Source: Candidatus Puniceispirillum sp. (GTDB lineage Bacteria > Pseudomonadota > Alphaproteobacteria > Puniceispirillales > Puniceispirillaceae). From it: a stretch of 6,736 bases of DNA. The translations under genes were made by a program, and so were the position numbers. Of this stretch, positions 1 through 6,236 are shown piece after piece (position 1 is the stretch's first letter; every line of letters begins with the position of its first letter). Location of the stretch: the NCBI GenBank assembly GCA_018668795.1, contig JABJBD010000219.1, forward strand, positions 1 through 6,736, in the 5' to 3' direction. The notes beneath the pieces are model-generated. The model saw only the letters and a program-made list of their open reading frames with translations. It made no database searches and was not told where the DNA came from.

Positions 1-498
1 AAATTCACGAACCGACCCATCATTGAAACAGCTATAGCCAGCAATGGCGTCAAGCGCGTTATCTTCGGTCAGGTTTTTGCATTCCTTGCCAATGATCACT
101 GCCAATTCGGCTTCATAATCAAGCGTTTCGGAAACAGCAGGGGCAATGATTGGCTGATTGGCCGCGACTAGCGAGGTGGCGCTGCGCATGAAAATGGCCG
201 GAAAGGGCTGTTTGTCAAATGGCCCTTCAGCAACATGATCCATGTAATTCAGCCCAAGACATAAAATTTTGCCCGGCTTTGCAACCGGCAGCCCGATGGT
301 GATATCCTCGATCTGATAATGAACCTCATCGCCAGCCTTGGCCATAAGTGCGGCAATCTGGTCAAGCTGGCCTGCCATTATAACCGCGCCAAGATCGCGC
401 GGCGCGGCAGGGTCAATGCGCGACAAATCGACAACGCCCCGATCAGTGATTACGCCAATATGCGGTCCATCCACCTGTTCAAATGCAACTAGCCGCAT
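1..498 (-). CDS. FAH-family hydrolase/decarboxylase/isomerase (C-terminus beyond window)
   Basis: My translation of the reverse strand gives 166 residues, open to the window edge; family members are usually about 280 residues, so the C-terminal part is missing. Residues 1-70 form the usual N-terminal extension, and the FAH catalytic domain begins near KPGKILCLGLNYMDHVAE (74-91). The metal-binding acids are visible: E129 and E131 in LDYEAELAVIIGK, and D160 in CFNDGSVRE. H88 and E91 sit where FAH-domain enzymes such as FAHD1 carry their His/Glu dyad, and spacings H88-E129 (41) and E131-D160 (29) fit FAHD1 as I recall it. The family cleaves or decarboxylates 2-oxo acids (acylpyruvates, oxaloacetate) or isomerises/hydrates related compounds; the substrate cannot be assigned. 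The ATG at 498 follows a purine-rich AAGGGGG ribosome site. It lies 66 bases downstream of the aspartate-dehydrogenase-like gene on the same strand, so the two are probably co-transcribed. Confidence 0.9.
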   Translation of the reverse strand, partial: MRLVAFEQVDGPHIGVITDRGVVDLSRIDPAAPRDLGAVIMAGQLDQIAALMAKAGDEVHYQIEDITIGLPVAKPGKILCLGLNYMDHVAEGPFDKQPFPAIFMRSATSLVAANQPIIAPAVSETLDYEAELAVIIGKECKNLTEDNALDAIAGYSCFNDGSVREF

Positions 499-564
499 TT
501 CACTGCCCCCTTGTTGAAATCATTTGTTGAATTGCGATTGTCATCTGCCGGTTATTCAAACCGC
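499..564 (-). other. Intercistronic gap with small hairpin and direct repeat
   Basis: These 66 bases separate the two leftward genes. Just after the aspDH-like stop, CGGTT (549-553) and AACCG (559-563) form a 5-bp stem with a 5-base loop and no following T-run, so it looks like a minor RNA hairpin rather than a terminator. The octamer TTGTTGAA occurs twice (511-518 and 524-531) with a 13-base period, just upstream of the FAH-family ribosome site. No promoter is evident, which fits co-transcription of the pair. Confidence 0.4.
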
Positions 565-1368
565 CTAGCTGCCAATTTTCATTGGTGCCGTCATGCCCCG
601 CAAACAGGCAATCACGCTTAACGCGGTAATCTTGCCGGTTCCCGGATTGCCCTCAGATTGCACATTTTGAATCTGCAAAGTGAATTTTGCGCTATCGGCA
701 TCGACTTCAATCGAATGCGTATTGCGGTCAAGATGTGGGTCGGCCCAGACTTCAAGCTCGGTTGCATCGGCGCCAATACCGGCAAGCCCCAAAGCCGCCG
801 CCACATTGACATTGGCCGGAAACGCCTTGGCGCCTTCGCGGGCGCTGCCCTTAAAAACCTGAATGGCGCCGTTCAGCCGATCAAGGCTGATATTATTATC
901 GATGATATGCGGCGCATCGATTAGCGCATTTGGCGGTTTGCGGGTGATCATGCGCACCGAATGGATTTTCCCCTCGGCAGCGGCACGAACCGCATCAAGC
1001 CCCAGCAATGCGCCTGTCGCCAGAACAAGCTGACCACCATGTTCGCGCGCCATATCTTCGATATCTTCATTGGCAAGAATGCCGGCACCGCTTACCGTCA
1101 CCAAAATGCGCCCCCGCGAAAAGGCCGCAATCGCAATGTCGCGAAACACCGATTTTGGCGCACAATCAACAATCACATCACAGCACGCGGCCACTTCGTC
1201 GATTGACATCAGATCAACGGGTGATGACAGGCTGGAAATGCTGGCAAGCGCCTTATCACGCCGGCCTGACGCAATTGCCCCCAACGACATGCCGTTAATA
1301 CCATCATCAAGGGCCTTTGCAACAACATTACCGATGGTTCCAAGGCCAATAATTCCTACAGATAGCAT
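565..1368 (-). CDS. nadX: L-aspartate dehydrogenase family oxidoreductase
   Basis: This 267-residue protein has the normal length for the aspartate dehydrogenase family (NAD(P)-dependent interconversion of L-aspartate with iminoaspartate/oxaloacetate plus ammonia, cytoplasmic). The N-terminal Rossmann motif is GIIGLGTIG (residues 5-13). The middle carries SGAGILAN (93-100) and the signature ATGALLGLDAVRAAAEG (117-133), then RKPP (143-146). The C-terminal domain has FPANVNVAAALGLAGIGAD (183-201), DPHLDRNTHSIEV (210-222) and NPGTGKITALSV (241-252). H218 in the NTHSI segment matches the conserved active-site histidine position as I know the family. The ATG at 1368 is preceded by a GAGGA ribosome site. 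It is the first gene of a leftward unit with the FAH-family gene and is divergent from the transporter operon. Homologues can make iminoaspartate for NAD synthesis (NadX), but no nadA or nadC is visible, so a catabolic role on aspartate or a related amino/imino acid is at least as likely. The family is confident; substrate and symbol are tentative. Confidence 0.87.
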   Translation of the reverse strand: MLSVGIIGLGTIGNVVAKALDDGINGMSLGAIASGRRDKALASISSLSSPVDLMSIDEVAACCDVIVDCAPKSVFRDIAIAAFSRGRILVTVSGAGILANEDIEDMAREHGGQLVLATGALLGLDAVRAAAEGKIHSVRMITRKPPNALIDAPHIIDNNISLDRLNGAIQVFKGSAREGAKAFPANVNVAAALGLAGIGADATELEVWADPHLDRNTHSIEVDADSAKFTLQIQNVQSEGNPGTGKITALSVIACLRGMTAPMKIGS

Positions 1369-1549
1369 ATTTTTTCCTCAAACCTTCGGCGCCGTGACTA
1401 ATGATCAAAAACATGGGTTATTCGGCAGATTTATATTGACTCGGAGCGGCCAACCTTTGCAACCTAAATTACCAAAAACAATTCTAACGCGGCGCCTATT
1501 TTCATTGACATGTTGTCGCCTTAACCAAGCAAGAGGGAGTAATCTTACT
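1369..1549. promoter_or_regulatory. Divergent control region between aspDH-like gene and TTT operon
   Basis: This 181-base gap lies between divergently transcribed genes and must hold both promoters. The rightward strand has TTGACT-like (1436-1441) and TTGACA (1505-1510) -35-like hexamers, but neither has a convincing -10 element at 16-18 bases, so I do not call a start. GGCGCC occurs twice (1388-1393, inside the palindrome CGGCGCCG 1387-1394, and 1491-1496). The word TGACA-T-GTTGTC (1506-1517) overlaps the TTGACA and resembles the perfect palindrome at 6104-6118. These are candidate operators only. Confidence 0.45.
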
Positions 1550-2530
1550 ATGCTGAATTCAAGACTTTCAATTCTCGGAGCCGTGGCTGCCAGCGTCATG
1601 ATGGCGTCATCCGTTGCGCAGGCTGGATCCCATTCCGTTCCAAAGCTTCCTTGTGAAACAGCTCAGTTGATCGTGCCTTGGAAGCCAGGTGGCGGCACAC
1701 AGGTTTTGTACGCGCTGGTTGAAAAAACGATTAGCGAAATGGACACACCATATAATCTAAAAGTGGTAACAGTTCCAGGTCAGGGCGGCAACAAAGGCGC
1801 CAAACAGGCAGCCAAGGCCGCACCCGATGGCTGTACCCTATTTGCCATTCACCAGTCAGCCATCACCAGCTTTTTGAATGGCCGGATTGATTTCCATTAT
1901 AATGGCTTTGATACTGTTGCCAATGTCACCGTAACACCTGACATCATCGGCGCAACTGCAGATGCACCTTTCAATTCGATTCAGGAAATGGCCAGCTATG
2001 CCAAAGCCAATCCGGGCAAGGTTTCAGCCGGCGCCACTTTTGGGTCTACATCACATTTCATCTGGCTCTTGCTGGAAAAGAAAATGGGGATCAAATTAAA
2101 TCTTGTTCCTTATGACGGTACCTCAGAAAGAATGAACGCGCTGTTGTCAGGTGCTATCACTCTTGGCGCAGTTAATGTGGCTTCAGGTAAGAAGCATCTA
2201 CAGGCCGGTACAATTAAGCCGCTGGCGATTGCATCGGATGACCGTGATAAAGCAATTCCTGATGTTCCAACTCTTAAACAAGCTGGCTATGACATGACCT
2301 TTGCTCTCGAGCGCGGTATTGTAGCGCCAAAAGGAACCCCACGTGAAATAATTGACATGTGGGCGGGCATTATTAAGCAGGCGGTCGACAACCCTTCACT
2401 GCAAGCCGCAATGGACGCTAAAGGCACCGGCCTTCGCTTCCAGGGTCCTGATGATTTCCGTGCTTATGCTGACAAGATCTATAGTGACTATGAAGCTGTT
2501 GCTATCGAAATTGGTATGTACAAAAAATAG
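1550..2530 (+). CDS. tctC: TTT transporter periplasmic solute-binding protein (TctC/Bug family)
   Basis: This 326-residue exported receptor captures a carboxylate in the periplasm and delivers it to the TctA/TctB membrane complex. The reading frame is open far upstream, but ATG 1550 is chosen because it follows an AGAGGGAG ribosome site (about 10 bases away) and opens a clear signal peptide: MLNSR, a hydrophobic core, then cleavage after SVAQA (residue 25). Family motifs are present in order: LIVPWKPGGGTQ (40-51), VPGQGGNKGAKQAAKAAPDGCTL (75-97), the SAGATFGSTSHF ligand-loop region (159-170), LVPYDGT (185-191), KPLAIASDDRD (223-233), DVPTLKQAGYD (238-248) and VAPKGTPREII (258-268). The length is typical. 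The mature protein has only two cysteines, C35 and C95, a possible disulfide. The position usually held by Asp in the GGxxD loop of Bug proteins is Gln (Q51), which may affect ligand choice. First gene of the operon; the solute cannot be deduced. Confidence 0.95.
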   Translation: MLNSRLSILGAVAASVMMASSVAQAGSHSVPKLPCETAQLIVPWKPGGGTQVLYALVEKTISEMDTPYNLKVVTVPGQGGNKGAKQAAKAAPDGCTLFAIHQSAITSFLNGRIDFHYNGFDTVANVTVTPDIIGATADAPFNSIQEMASYAKANPGKVSAGATFGSTSHFIWLLLEKKMGIKLNLVPYDGTSERMNALLSGAITLGAVNVASGKKHLQAGTIKPLAIASDDRDKAIPDVPTLKQAGYDMTFALERGIVAPKGTPREIIDMWAGIIKQAVDNPSLQAAMDAKGTGLRFQGPDDFRAYADKIYSDYEAVAIEIGMYKK

Positions 2531-2637
2531 TCGGGTTGCTGCCGTGGCGAGTGGCTATCATAAAAGTAAAAGCTGGTGGCATGATGCCACCAGCTTCTTA
2601 TTAACCTTACAATATTTTCTAATGGCGCGGTCTTAAT
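2531..2637 (+). other. Intercistronic stem-loop between tctC and tctB
   Basis: A perfect inverted repeat lies 39 bases after the tctC stop: AAGCTGGTGGCAT (2570-2582), one base, then ATGCCACCAGCTT (2584-2596). In RNA this gives a stem of about 12 bp with a short loop, a stable structure. It is followed by CTTATTA rather than a solid T-run, so it is at best a leaky terminator. In transporter operons such hairpins often protect the 3' end of the binding-protein message or lower expression of the membrane genes; that role is inferred here. The tctB start lies 41 bases downstream, so the hairpin does not block its ribosome site. Confidence 0.7.
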
Positions 2638-3117
2638 ATGACACTTAATCGGGATAGCTTAATAGCATTATGTCTCATTTTGATGTGTGGCGGTCTTATG
2701 CTTGCCAGCTTTGAAATTCGCGAGCCTGACTATGGTGTATTATCACCCGCAGCCTGGCCTCGGCTAATTATCATAATTATTAGTATTTTGAGTGTGATTT
2801 ATTTGCTGCAATCCATTGGCATGCCAAAAGAGCGTAAAGATGCCACCCCAAGAAAGACTATTAGCGAATTTATTTTGTATTGGCGAAATGTGATTGCCGT
2901 TTTTTCAATTTTTGCTGTTTACCTAATTACGCTGCCTTATTTAGGCATGCTGATTGGCAACGTTTTATTTAGTTTTATCTTGCTGACTGTTCTGGGTGGC
3001 TGGAGTTCAATTTTAATGCATTTATTGGTTGCGCTTGGGGCTTCTGGAGGCATGTGGTTTTTATTCACCTTTGCGTTGGAAGTGTTCCTTCCACGCGGGT
3101 CTTTGACGGGGCTTTGA
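2638..3117 (+). CDS. tctB: TTT transporter small membrane subunit (TctB family)
   Basis: This 159-residue inner-membrane protein has the usual size and topology of TctB subunits, whose sequences are poorly conserved. Hydrophobic segments lie near residues 8-24, 42-60, 83-101, 103-119 and 126-150. The family-like pattern DYGVLSPAAWPRLI (31-44) follows the first segment, and a polar linker with KERKDATPRKT (64-74) separates the second and third. The C-terminus FALEVFLPRGSLTGL is typical. The ATG at 2638 has no good Shine-Dalgarno sequence, though the protein start MTLNRDSLIAL fits the family. The gene sits between the binding protein and TctA, with only 7 bases to the latter, suggesting translational coupling. 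GC is about 42%, lower than the prpF/galD-like gene nearby, mostly explained by T-rich codons for membrane residues. Function is inferred mainly from position and topology. Confidence 0.87.
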   Translation: MTLNRDSLIALCLILMCGGLMLASFEIREPDYGVLSPAAWPRLIIIIISILSVIYLLQSIGMPKERKDATPRKTISEFILYWRNVIAVFSIFAVYLITLPYLGMLIGNVLFSFILLTVLGGWSSILMHLLVALGASGGMWFLFTFALEVFLPRGSLTGL

Positions 3118-3124
3118 TCGTCAT

Positions 3125-4771
3125 ATGGATATTTTTCTTGAAGCACTTTTTAACATAATTGATCCAATAACTTTGATTTATATGGTCATTGGTGTTGGTG
3201 CAGGGCTAATGGCTGGTTCTATTCCAGGCTTTACAATTGCAATGGCGATTGTTTTAACGCTGCCATTCACTTTTTCGATGCCACCCGCACAAGGGCTCGC
3301 AACCATGATTTCAGTTCTGGTCGGTGGTCTTTCTGGCGGCCTTATGTCTGGCATCCTAACAGGCATTCCAGGAACCCCATCTTCAGTTGCGACGACCTTT
3401 GATGGGTTTCCGATGGCGCGTAATGGTGAACCTGGCCTTGCGCTTGGCATCGGCGTTTGGTCATCATTTTGTGGCGGCATTATCTCAGCAGTTCTTCTGG
3501 TGCTGTTCGCACCCCAGCTCGCGATGGTCGGCTTAGAGTTCCAGCCTTGGGATTTTTTCATGCTGGTTATGTTTGCCTTAACTGTGACAGCATCACTAGC
3601 TGGCGAACATCTGATTAAGGGTTTGATTGCCGGTGCTGCGGGTTTGCTTATCCGGACGGTTGGCGAGGATGAAGCAGTTGGCGTTGGCCGGTTTGATTTT
3701 GGTTCTGACTATCTTTTGACAGGTTTTGATTTTATTGCAGTGTTGATTGGATTGTTTGCCTTTTCCCAGCTGCTGTCTGATTTGCGCAATCCCGTAACTG
3801 CGCGAAATGCCCTTAGCGACCGCAAACAAGTCAAGGTAAAAATAGAGCACCGTCGCGCCATCGCTATTTTGATCAAAAATTGGGTAGTGGTAATCCGTTC
3901 AGCACTGATTGGAATGTTCACAGGGATTTTGCCTGGTGCCGGCGGTTCCATCGCAAATATTCTCGCTTATGATCAAGCCAAAAAAGCAGCCAAAGATGAC
4001 TCAAAATTTGGCAAGGGCGACCCACGCGGCATTATTGCGCCAGAGACATCAAATAATGCTGTTGAAGGCGGTGCACTAACCCCTCTTATGGCTCTTGGTA
4101 TACCCGGTGATATCACGGCAGCAATTATGCTAGGGGCTTTACTCATGCATGATATTGTGCCCGGGCCGACTTTCATCAAGGATGAACCTGCCCTCGCTTA
4201 TTCAATATACATCGCCTTTTTCTTGGCCAGCTTCATTATGATTGGTATGCAGTCAGGTGTTCTCCGCGTTTTTGTTTTGGTCACTCGAATTAAAACCTAT
4301 GTGCTAGCAACAGTAATTTTGACCTTTGCAACCATCGGTGTATTTGCGCTTCATAATTCAATTGAAGATATCTGGACCTTGTTCTTCTTTGGTATCCTAG
4401 GTTTTGTTATGCGCCAATTGGGATTTCCACTAGCGCCGATGATCCTTGGTGTTGTTCTTGGTAATATTGCGGAATTAAATTTAGCTCGAGCCTTAGCAAT
4501 TGACGCCGACCCTATGCTGTTTTTTGTTCGGCCTTGGTCTCTGTTCTTTGCCATTGTTGCCGTATTCTCAATGATTTTCCCAATTTATCAGAAACATCGC
4601 GATACTGGCTCGTTGATTGAGCGGCTATTTTCACCATTAGTGCTGCTTTCCCTATCATTACCATTATTCATGATGGGCGGCTTTTTGCGGACAACCCTGG
4701 CGATTGCAGCAATCGCTATTAGCAGCTTTATCCTCTGGCGCCGGTTTGGTAGCAGTAAATCAAAAGTTTAA
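3125..4771 (+). CDS. tctA: TTT transporter large membrane subunit (TctA family)
   Basis: This 548-residue polytopic inner-membrane protein is the transport channel of the tripartite tricarboxylate transporter, a secondary carrier driven by ion gradient. Hallmark motifs are all present. The N-terminal half has GLMAGSIPGFT (27-37) and ILTGIPGTPSSVATTFDG (77-94), followed by FPMARNGEPGLALGIG (95-110). The C-terminal half has GMFTGILPGAGGSIANILAYD (263-283), FGKGDPRGIIAPETSNNAVEGG (295-316) and LGIPGDITAAIMLGALLMHD (324-343). The PGTPS and PGAGG loops mark the two related halves. Most family members are about 500 residues; here a C-terminal extension of about 50 residues (495-548) adds two probable membrane helices (about 501-518 and 521-537) and a basic tail. 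The ATG is 7 bases after the tctB stop with only a weak ribosome site, consistent with coupled translation. It ends the operon and is convergent with the next gene. Confidence 0.95.
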   Translation: MDIFLEALFNIIDPITLIYMVIGVGAGLMAGSIPGFTIAMAIVLTLPFTFSMPPAQGLATMISVLVGGLSGGLMSGILTGIPGTPSSVATTFDGFPMARNGEPGLALGIGVWSSFCGGIISAVLLVLFAPQLAMVGLEFQPWDFFMLVMFALTVTASLAGEHLIKGLIAGAAGLLIRTVGEDEAVGVGRFDFGSDYLLTGFDFIAVLIGLFAFSQLLSDLRNPVTARNALSDRKQVKVKIEHRRAIAILIKNWVVVIRSALIGMFTGILPGAGGSIANILAYDQAKKAAKDDSKFGKGDPRGIIAPETSNNAVEGGALTPLMALGIPGDITAAIMLGALLMHDIVPGPTFIKDEPALAYSIYIAFFLASFIMIGMQSGVLRVFVLVTRIKTYVLATVILTFATIGVFALHNSIEDIWTLFFFGILGFVMRQLGFPLAPMILGVVLGNIAELNLARALAIDADPMLFFVRPWSLFFAIVAVFSMIFPIYQKHRDTGSLIERLFSPLVLLSLSLPLFMMGGFLRTTLAIAAIAISSFILWRRFGSSKSKV

Positions 4772-4900
4772 ACGCGCCACCCCTTTAATGGAATTTGGAA
4801 CGGGCACTCACAATTGTCAGGGCACAAAATTAATTGTCTTGGTTCTGTTTGGAAAGGCCCTCGAGTAAAAAAGTGGCCGTATGGGTTTTATAACCGACTG
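4772..4900. other. Gap between convergent genes, no clear terminator
   Basis: These 129 bases lie between the 3' ends of the tctA-like gene and the leftward isomerase gene, where a two-way terminator would be expected. I see only weak candidates: ACAATT (near 4811) with AATTGT (near 4832), and GGCC pairs flanking a run of six A (around 4856-4883), which would give a 4-bp stem. None is a convincing intrinsic terminator, so termination may be Rho-dependent. Confidence 0.4.
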
Positions 4901-5974
4901 TTAACTGGAAACAAATAACTGCCCTGATGCTAATTTGCGCGCAGTGCGAACCAGCCCAGCAGATCTCAGATCAAGCCCATTGTTGGTGACATCATAGTCG
5001 ACAACCACGTCAATCGTTCCAGATGGATGCTCGATGGTAACTGTTGCTGGATTTGCGCTTGGCCGCGTCAATAGCCCGTCGGCAACACTGCCAGGGGTAA
5101 TAGCACAAGAAGCCAGACATTGCGCACCAGTTACCGCCATCGTTGGGTGTGCTTGCCATGGCATAAAATAACGGGCAGCAATGGTGCCGCCAGCCTTTGC
5201 CGGCGCAAACACAGCAAATTTTGGTGTAACAGATTTGCGCACATCCCCCATGCCCATCGCCTTACCAGCGGCGAGCCTTACTGTTTCCATCTTAGTCATG
5301 AAGTCTTTATTGGCTTCAAGCTCTTCAACAGACTCATATCCAGAAAGTTCAAATGCGTCGGCGCGCGCGCAAACGGTTGGCATTGCGACATCCATACAGG
5401 TCACTTCAATATCATCAAATTGGTCACGAAGGTTACCCGTTGGCAACAATTTACCCGTGGCCGCACCAACAACATCCATAAATTGTAAATCAATGCGCGC
5501 AGCGGTTCCAGGCACACCATCAATGGCCGTATCGCCATCATAGCGCACAATCCCACCCGGCGTCTGCACCCTTGCCACGACCAGAGCGCCTGTATTGACA
5601 AGTTTGATCCGCACTTCGGTATGCGGATCAGTGGCTGGCATAAGCCCCATTTCAATCGCCGCTGGGCCAACACCCGATAGAATATTGCCGCAGGTTGGTT
5701 TGAAATCGACAAGCTGTTCCAACACCGAAACCTGCGCAAAGAAATAATCAATATCAGCCGAATCATCGGCAGATTGTGACAGCATCGCAACCTTGTTGGT
5801 TACGGCATTGCCGCCACCAATACCATCAATGTTCAATGGATGACCCGCGCCAACCACCTGAAGCAGGATTTTGGCAATAGCATCACGATCAGATGGCAAA
5901 TCAGCTGCATTAAAATAAGGGCCGCGCGACGTGCCGCCACGCATAAACAGAAATGGAATTTCACGCTGAGCCAT
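4901..5974 (-). CDS. galD: PrpF-superfamily isomerase, 4-oxalomesaconate tautomerase-like (GalD/LigU)
   Basis: This 357-residue cytoplasmic protein belongs to the PrpF superfamily (diaminopimelate-epimerase fold), whose members shift a C=C bond by moving a proton in unsaturated di- and tricarboxylates. Motifs are IPFLFMRGGTSRGPYF (6-21), IDGIGGGNAVTNKVAML (49-65), FKPTCGNILSGVGPAAIE (91-108), QAHPTMAVTGAQCLASCA (in the C-terminal domain) and the terminal NNGLDLRSAGLVRTARKL. K61 and C95 match the catalytic-region Lys and Cys positions of the family. The length and the MRGGTS, DGIGG and CGNIL motifs are closer to 4-oxalomesaconate tautomerase (GalD, about 360 residues; LigU) than to the longer methylaconitate isomerase PrpF. 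The ATG at 5974 follows an AAGGA ribosome site 8 bases upstream. No gallate or protocatechuate ring-cleavage genes are visible, so the true substrate may be another unsaturated carboxylate taken up by the adjacent transporter. Family confidence is high; symbol is tentative. Confidence 0.88.
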   Translation of the reverse strand: MAQREIPFLFMRGGTSRGPYFNAADLPSDRDAIAKILLQVVGAGHPLNIDGIGGGNAVTNKVAMLSQSADDSADIDYFFAQVSVLEQLVDFKPTCGNILSGVGPAAIEMGLMPATDPHTEVRIKLVNTGALVVARVQTPGGIVRYDGDTAIDGVPGTAARIDLQFMDVVGAATGKLLPTGNLRDQFDDIEVTCMDVAMPTVCARADAFELSGYESVEELEANKDFMTKMETVRLAAGKAMGMGDVRKSVTPKFAVFAPAKAGGTIAARYFMPWQAHPTMAVTGAQCLASCAITPGSVADGLLTRPSANPATVTIEHPSGTIDVVVDYDVTNNGLDLRSAGLVRTARKLASGQLFVSS

Positions 5975-6008
5975 TTGAAGGATCCTTAACGAAAGATATA
6001 TGTGGGAT

Positions 6009-6058
6009 GCTGGCCGCTAATATTGTCATGCGACAATGCCAAGCAAGATTAGGCCAGC
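6009..6058. repeat. Nested inverted repeat upstream of the isomerase gene
   Basis: The outer arms GCTGGCC (6009-6015) and GGCCAGC (6052-6058) are exactly complementary. They extend through TAAT (6018-6021) and ATTA (6048-6051) after a 2-base bulge. Inside them is a second perfect inverted repeat, ATTGTC (6022-6027), ATGC, GACAAT (6032-6037). The inner element has the TTGTC-N4-GACAA form expected of a dimeric repressor site; GntR-family sites often have GT/AC half-sites, though that assignment is a guess. As RNA on the leftward strand the whole unit could fold in the 5' leader of the isomerase message. Confidence 0.65.
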
Positions 6059-6064
6059 AAAATT

Positions 6065-6094
6065 ATTATAATTGGTAAGAAGGCTAATGCACAA
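6065..6094 (-). promoter_or_regulatory. Possible promoter of the isomerase gene
   Basis: On the reverse strand a perfect TATAAT (6070 to 6065) is preceded after 18 bases by TTGTGC (6094 to 6089), a poor match to TTGACA. Transcription would start near 6058, at the edge of the nested inverted repeat, leaving that repeat in the first 50 bases of the leader. The A+T-rich setting makes a chance match possible. Confidence 0.3.
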
Positions 6095-6103
6095 TGTCCG
6101 CGC

Positions 6104-6118
6104 TGACAACTGTTGTCA
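6104..6118. repeat. 15-base perfect palindrome, candidate operator
   Basis: TGACAACTGTTGTCA is a perfect palindrome around its central T (arms TGACAAC and GTTGTCA). The half-site core GACAA/TTGTC is the same as in the inner inverted repeat at 6022-6037 but in the opposite orientation. It lies between the putative promoters of the two divergent genes, a natural place for a shared regulator. The regulator gene is not in the window. Confidence 0.6.
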
Positions 6119-6124
6119 TATGTG

Positions 6125-6153
6125 CGCCACCATATATACGCCGCCATATATAC
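6125..6153 (+). repeat. Two tandem 14-base repeats
   Basis: The unit CGCCRCCATATATA is repeated head to tail at 6125-6138 and 6139-6152, with one A/G difference, and the following C (6139 and 6153) is also shared. The preceding 14 bases (6111-6124) may be a degenerate third copy: all seven differences from the first copy are transitions, with the CATAT core kept. The copies end about 15 bases before a TATAGA element, so they would cover the -35 region of a dehydrogenase promoter and could be activator or repressor sites. Confidence 0.6.
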
Positions 6154-6236
6154 AAGGCAAAATTTCTGTATAGACTGATAGTTGGCGGTTTCATTTCGGC
6201 ACCACCACCGGTCATCTTTTTAAGGGGTAAAATACG

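Larger units (their letters stand above)
5975..6236. promoter_or_regulatory. Divergent control region, repeat-rich
   Basis: This 262-base gap separates the leftward isomerase gene from the rightward dehydrogenase gene and carries several operator-like elements, listed separately: a nested inverted repeat (6009-6058), a 15-base palindrome (6104-6118) and a 14-base tandem repeat (6125-6153). Near the dehydrogenase start, TATAGA (6169-6174) is a possible rightward -10 element without a clear -35, because the tandem repeat occupies that position. A rightward TATAAT also occurs at 6067-6072. No protein gene or structured RNA is recognised here. Confidence 0.6.

Noticed and set aside
1070..1549. 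In-frame open extension of the tctC reading frame upstream across the divergent region and antisense to the aspDH-like gene
   Set aside because: The signal peptide and ribosome site at 1550 fix the start; the upstream part is antisense shadow coding with no protein-like motifs.
2638..3117. Lower GC (about 42%) in tctB as a sign of horizontal transfer
   Set aside because: The shift is modest and explained by T-rich codons for hydrophobic residues; the operon order is standard and no mobile-element remnants flank it.
3178..4554. Several reverse-strand open frames of 67-127 codons under tctA
   Set aside because: They are shadows of a strongly conserved membrane protein; the peptides have low-complexity Pro/Ser/Arg composition typical of antisense frames.
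4856..4890. Possible intrinsic terminator around the A-run between the convergent genes
   Set aside because: The stem would be only 4 bp, and the run of T on the reverse strand lies inside the loop rather than after the stem.
5360..5371. Alternating GC run within the isomerase gene (possible Z-DNA)
   Set aside because: It encodes ordinary Ala-Arg-Ala codons in frame and is only about 12 bases long.
5978..5987. Palindrome AAGGATCCTT over the isomerase ribosome site as a riboswitch or operator
   Set aside because: A loopless 10-base palindrome cannot form a hairpin, and half of it is simply the Shine-Dalgarno sequence.
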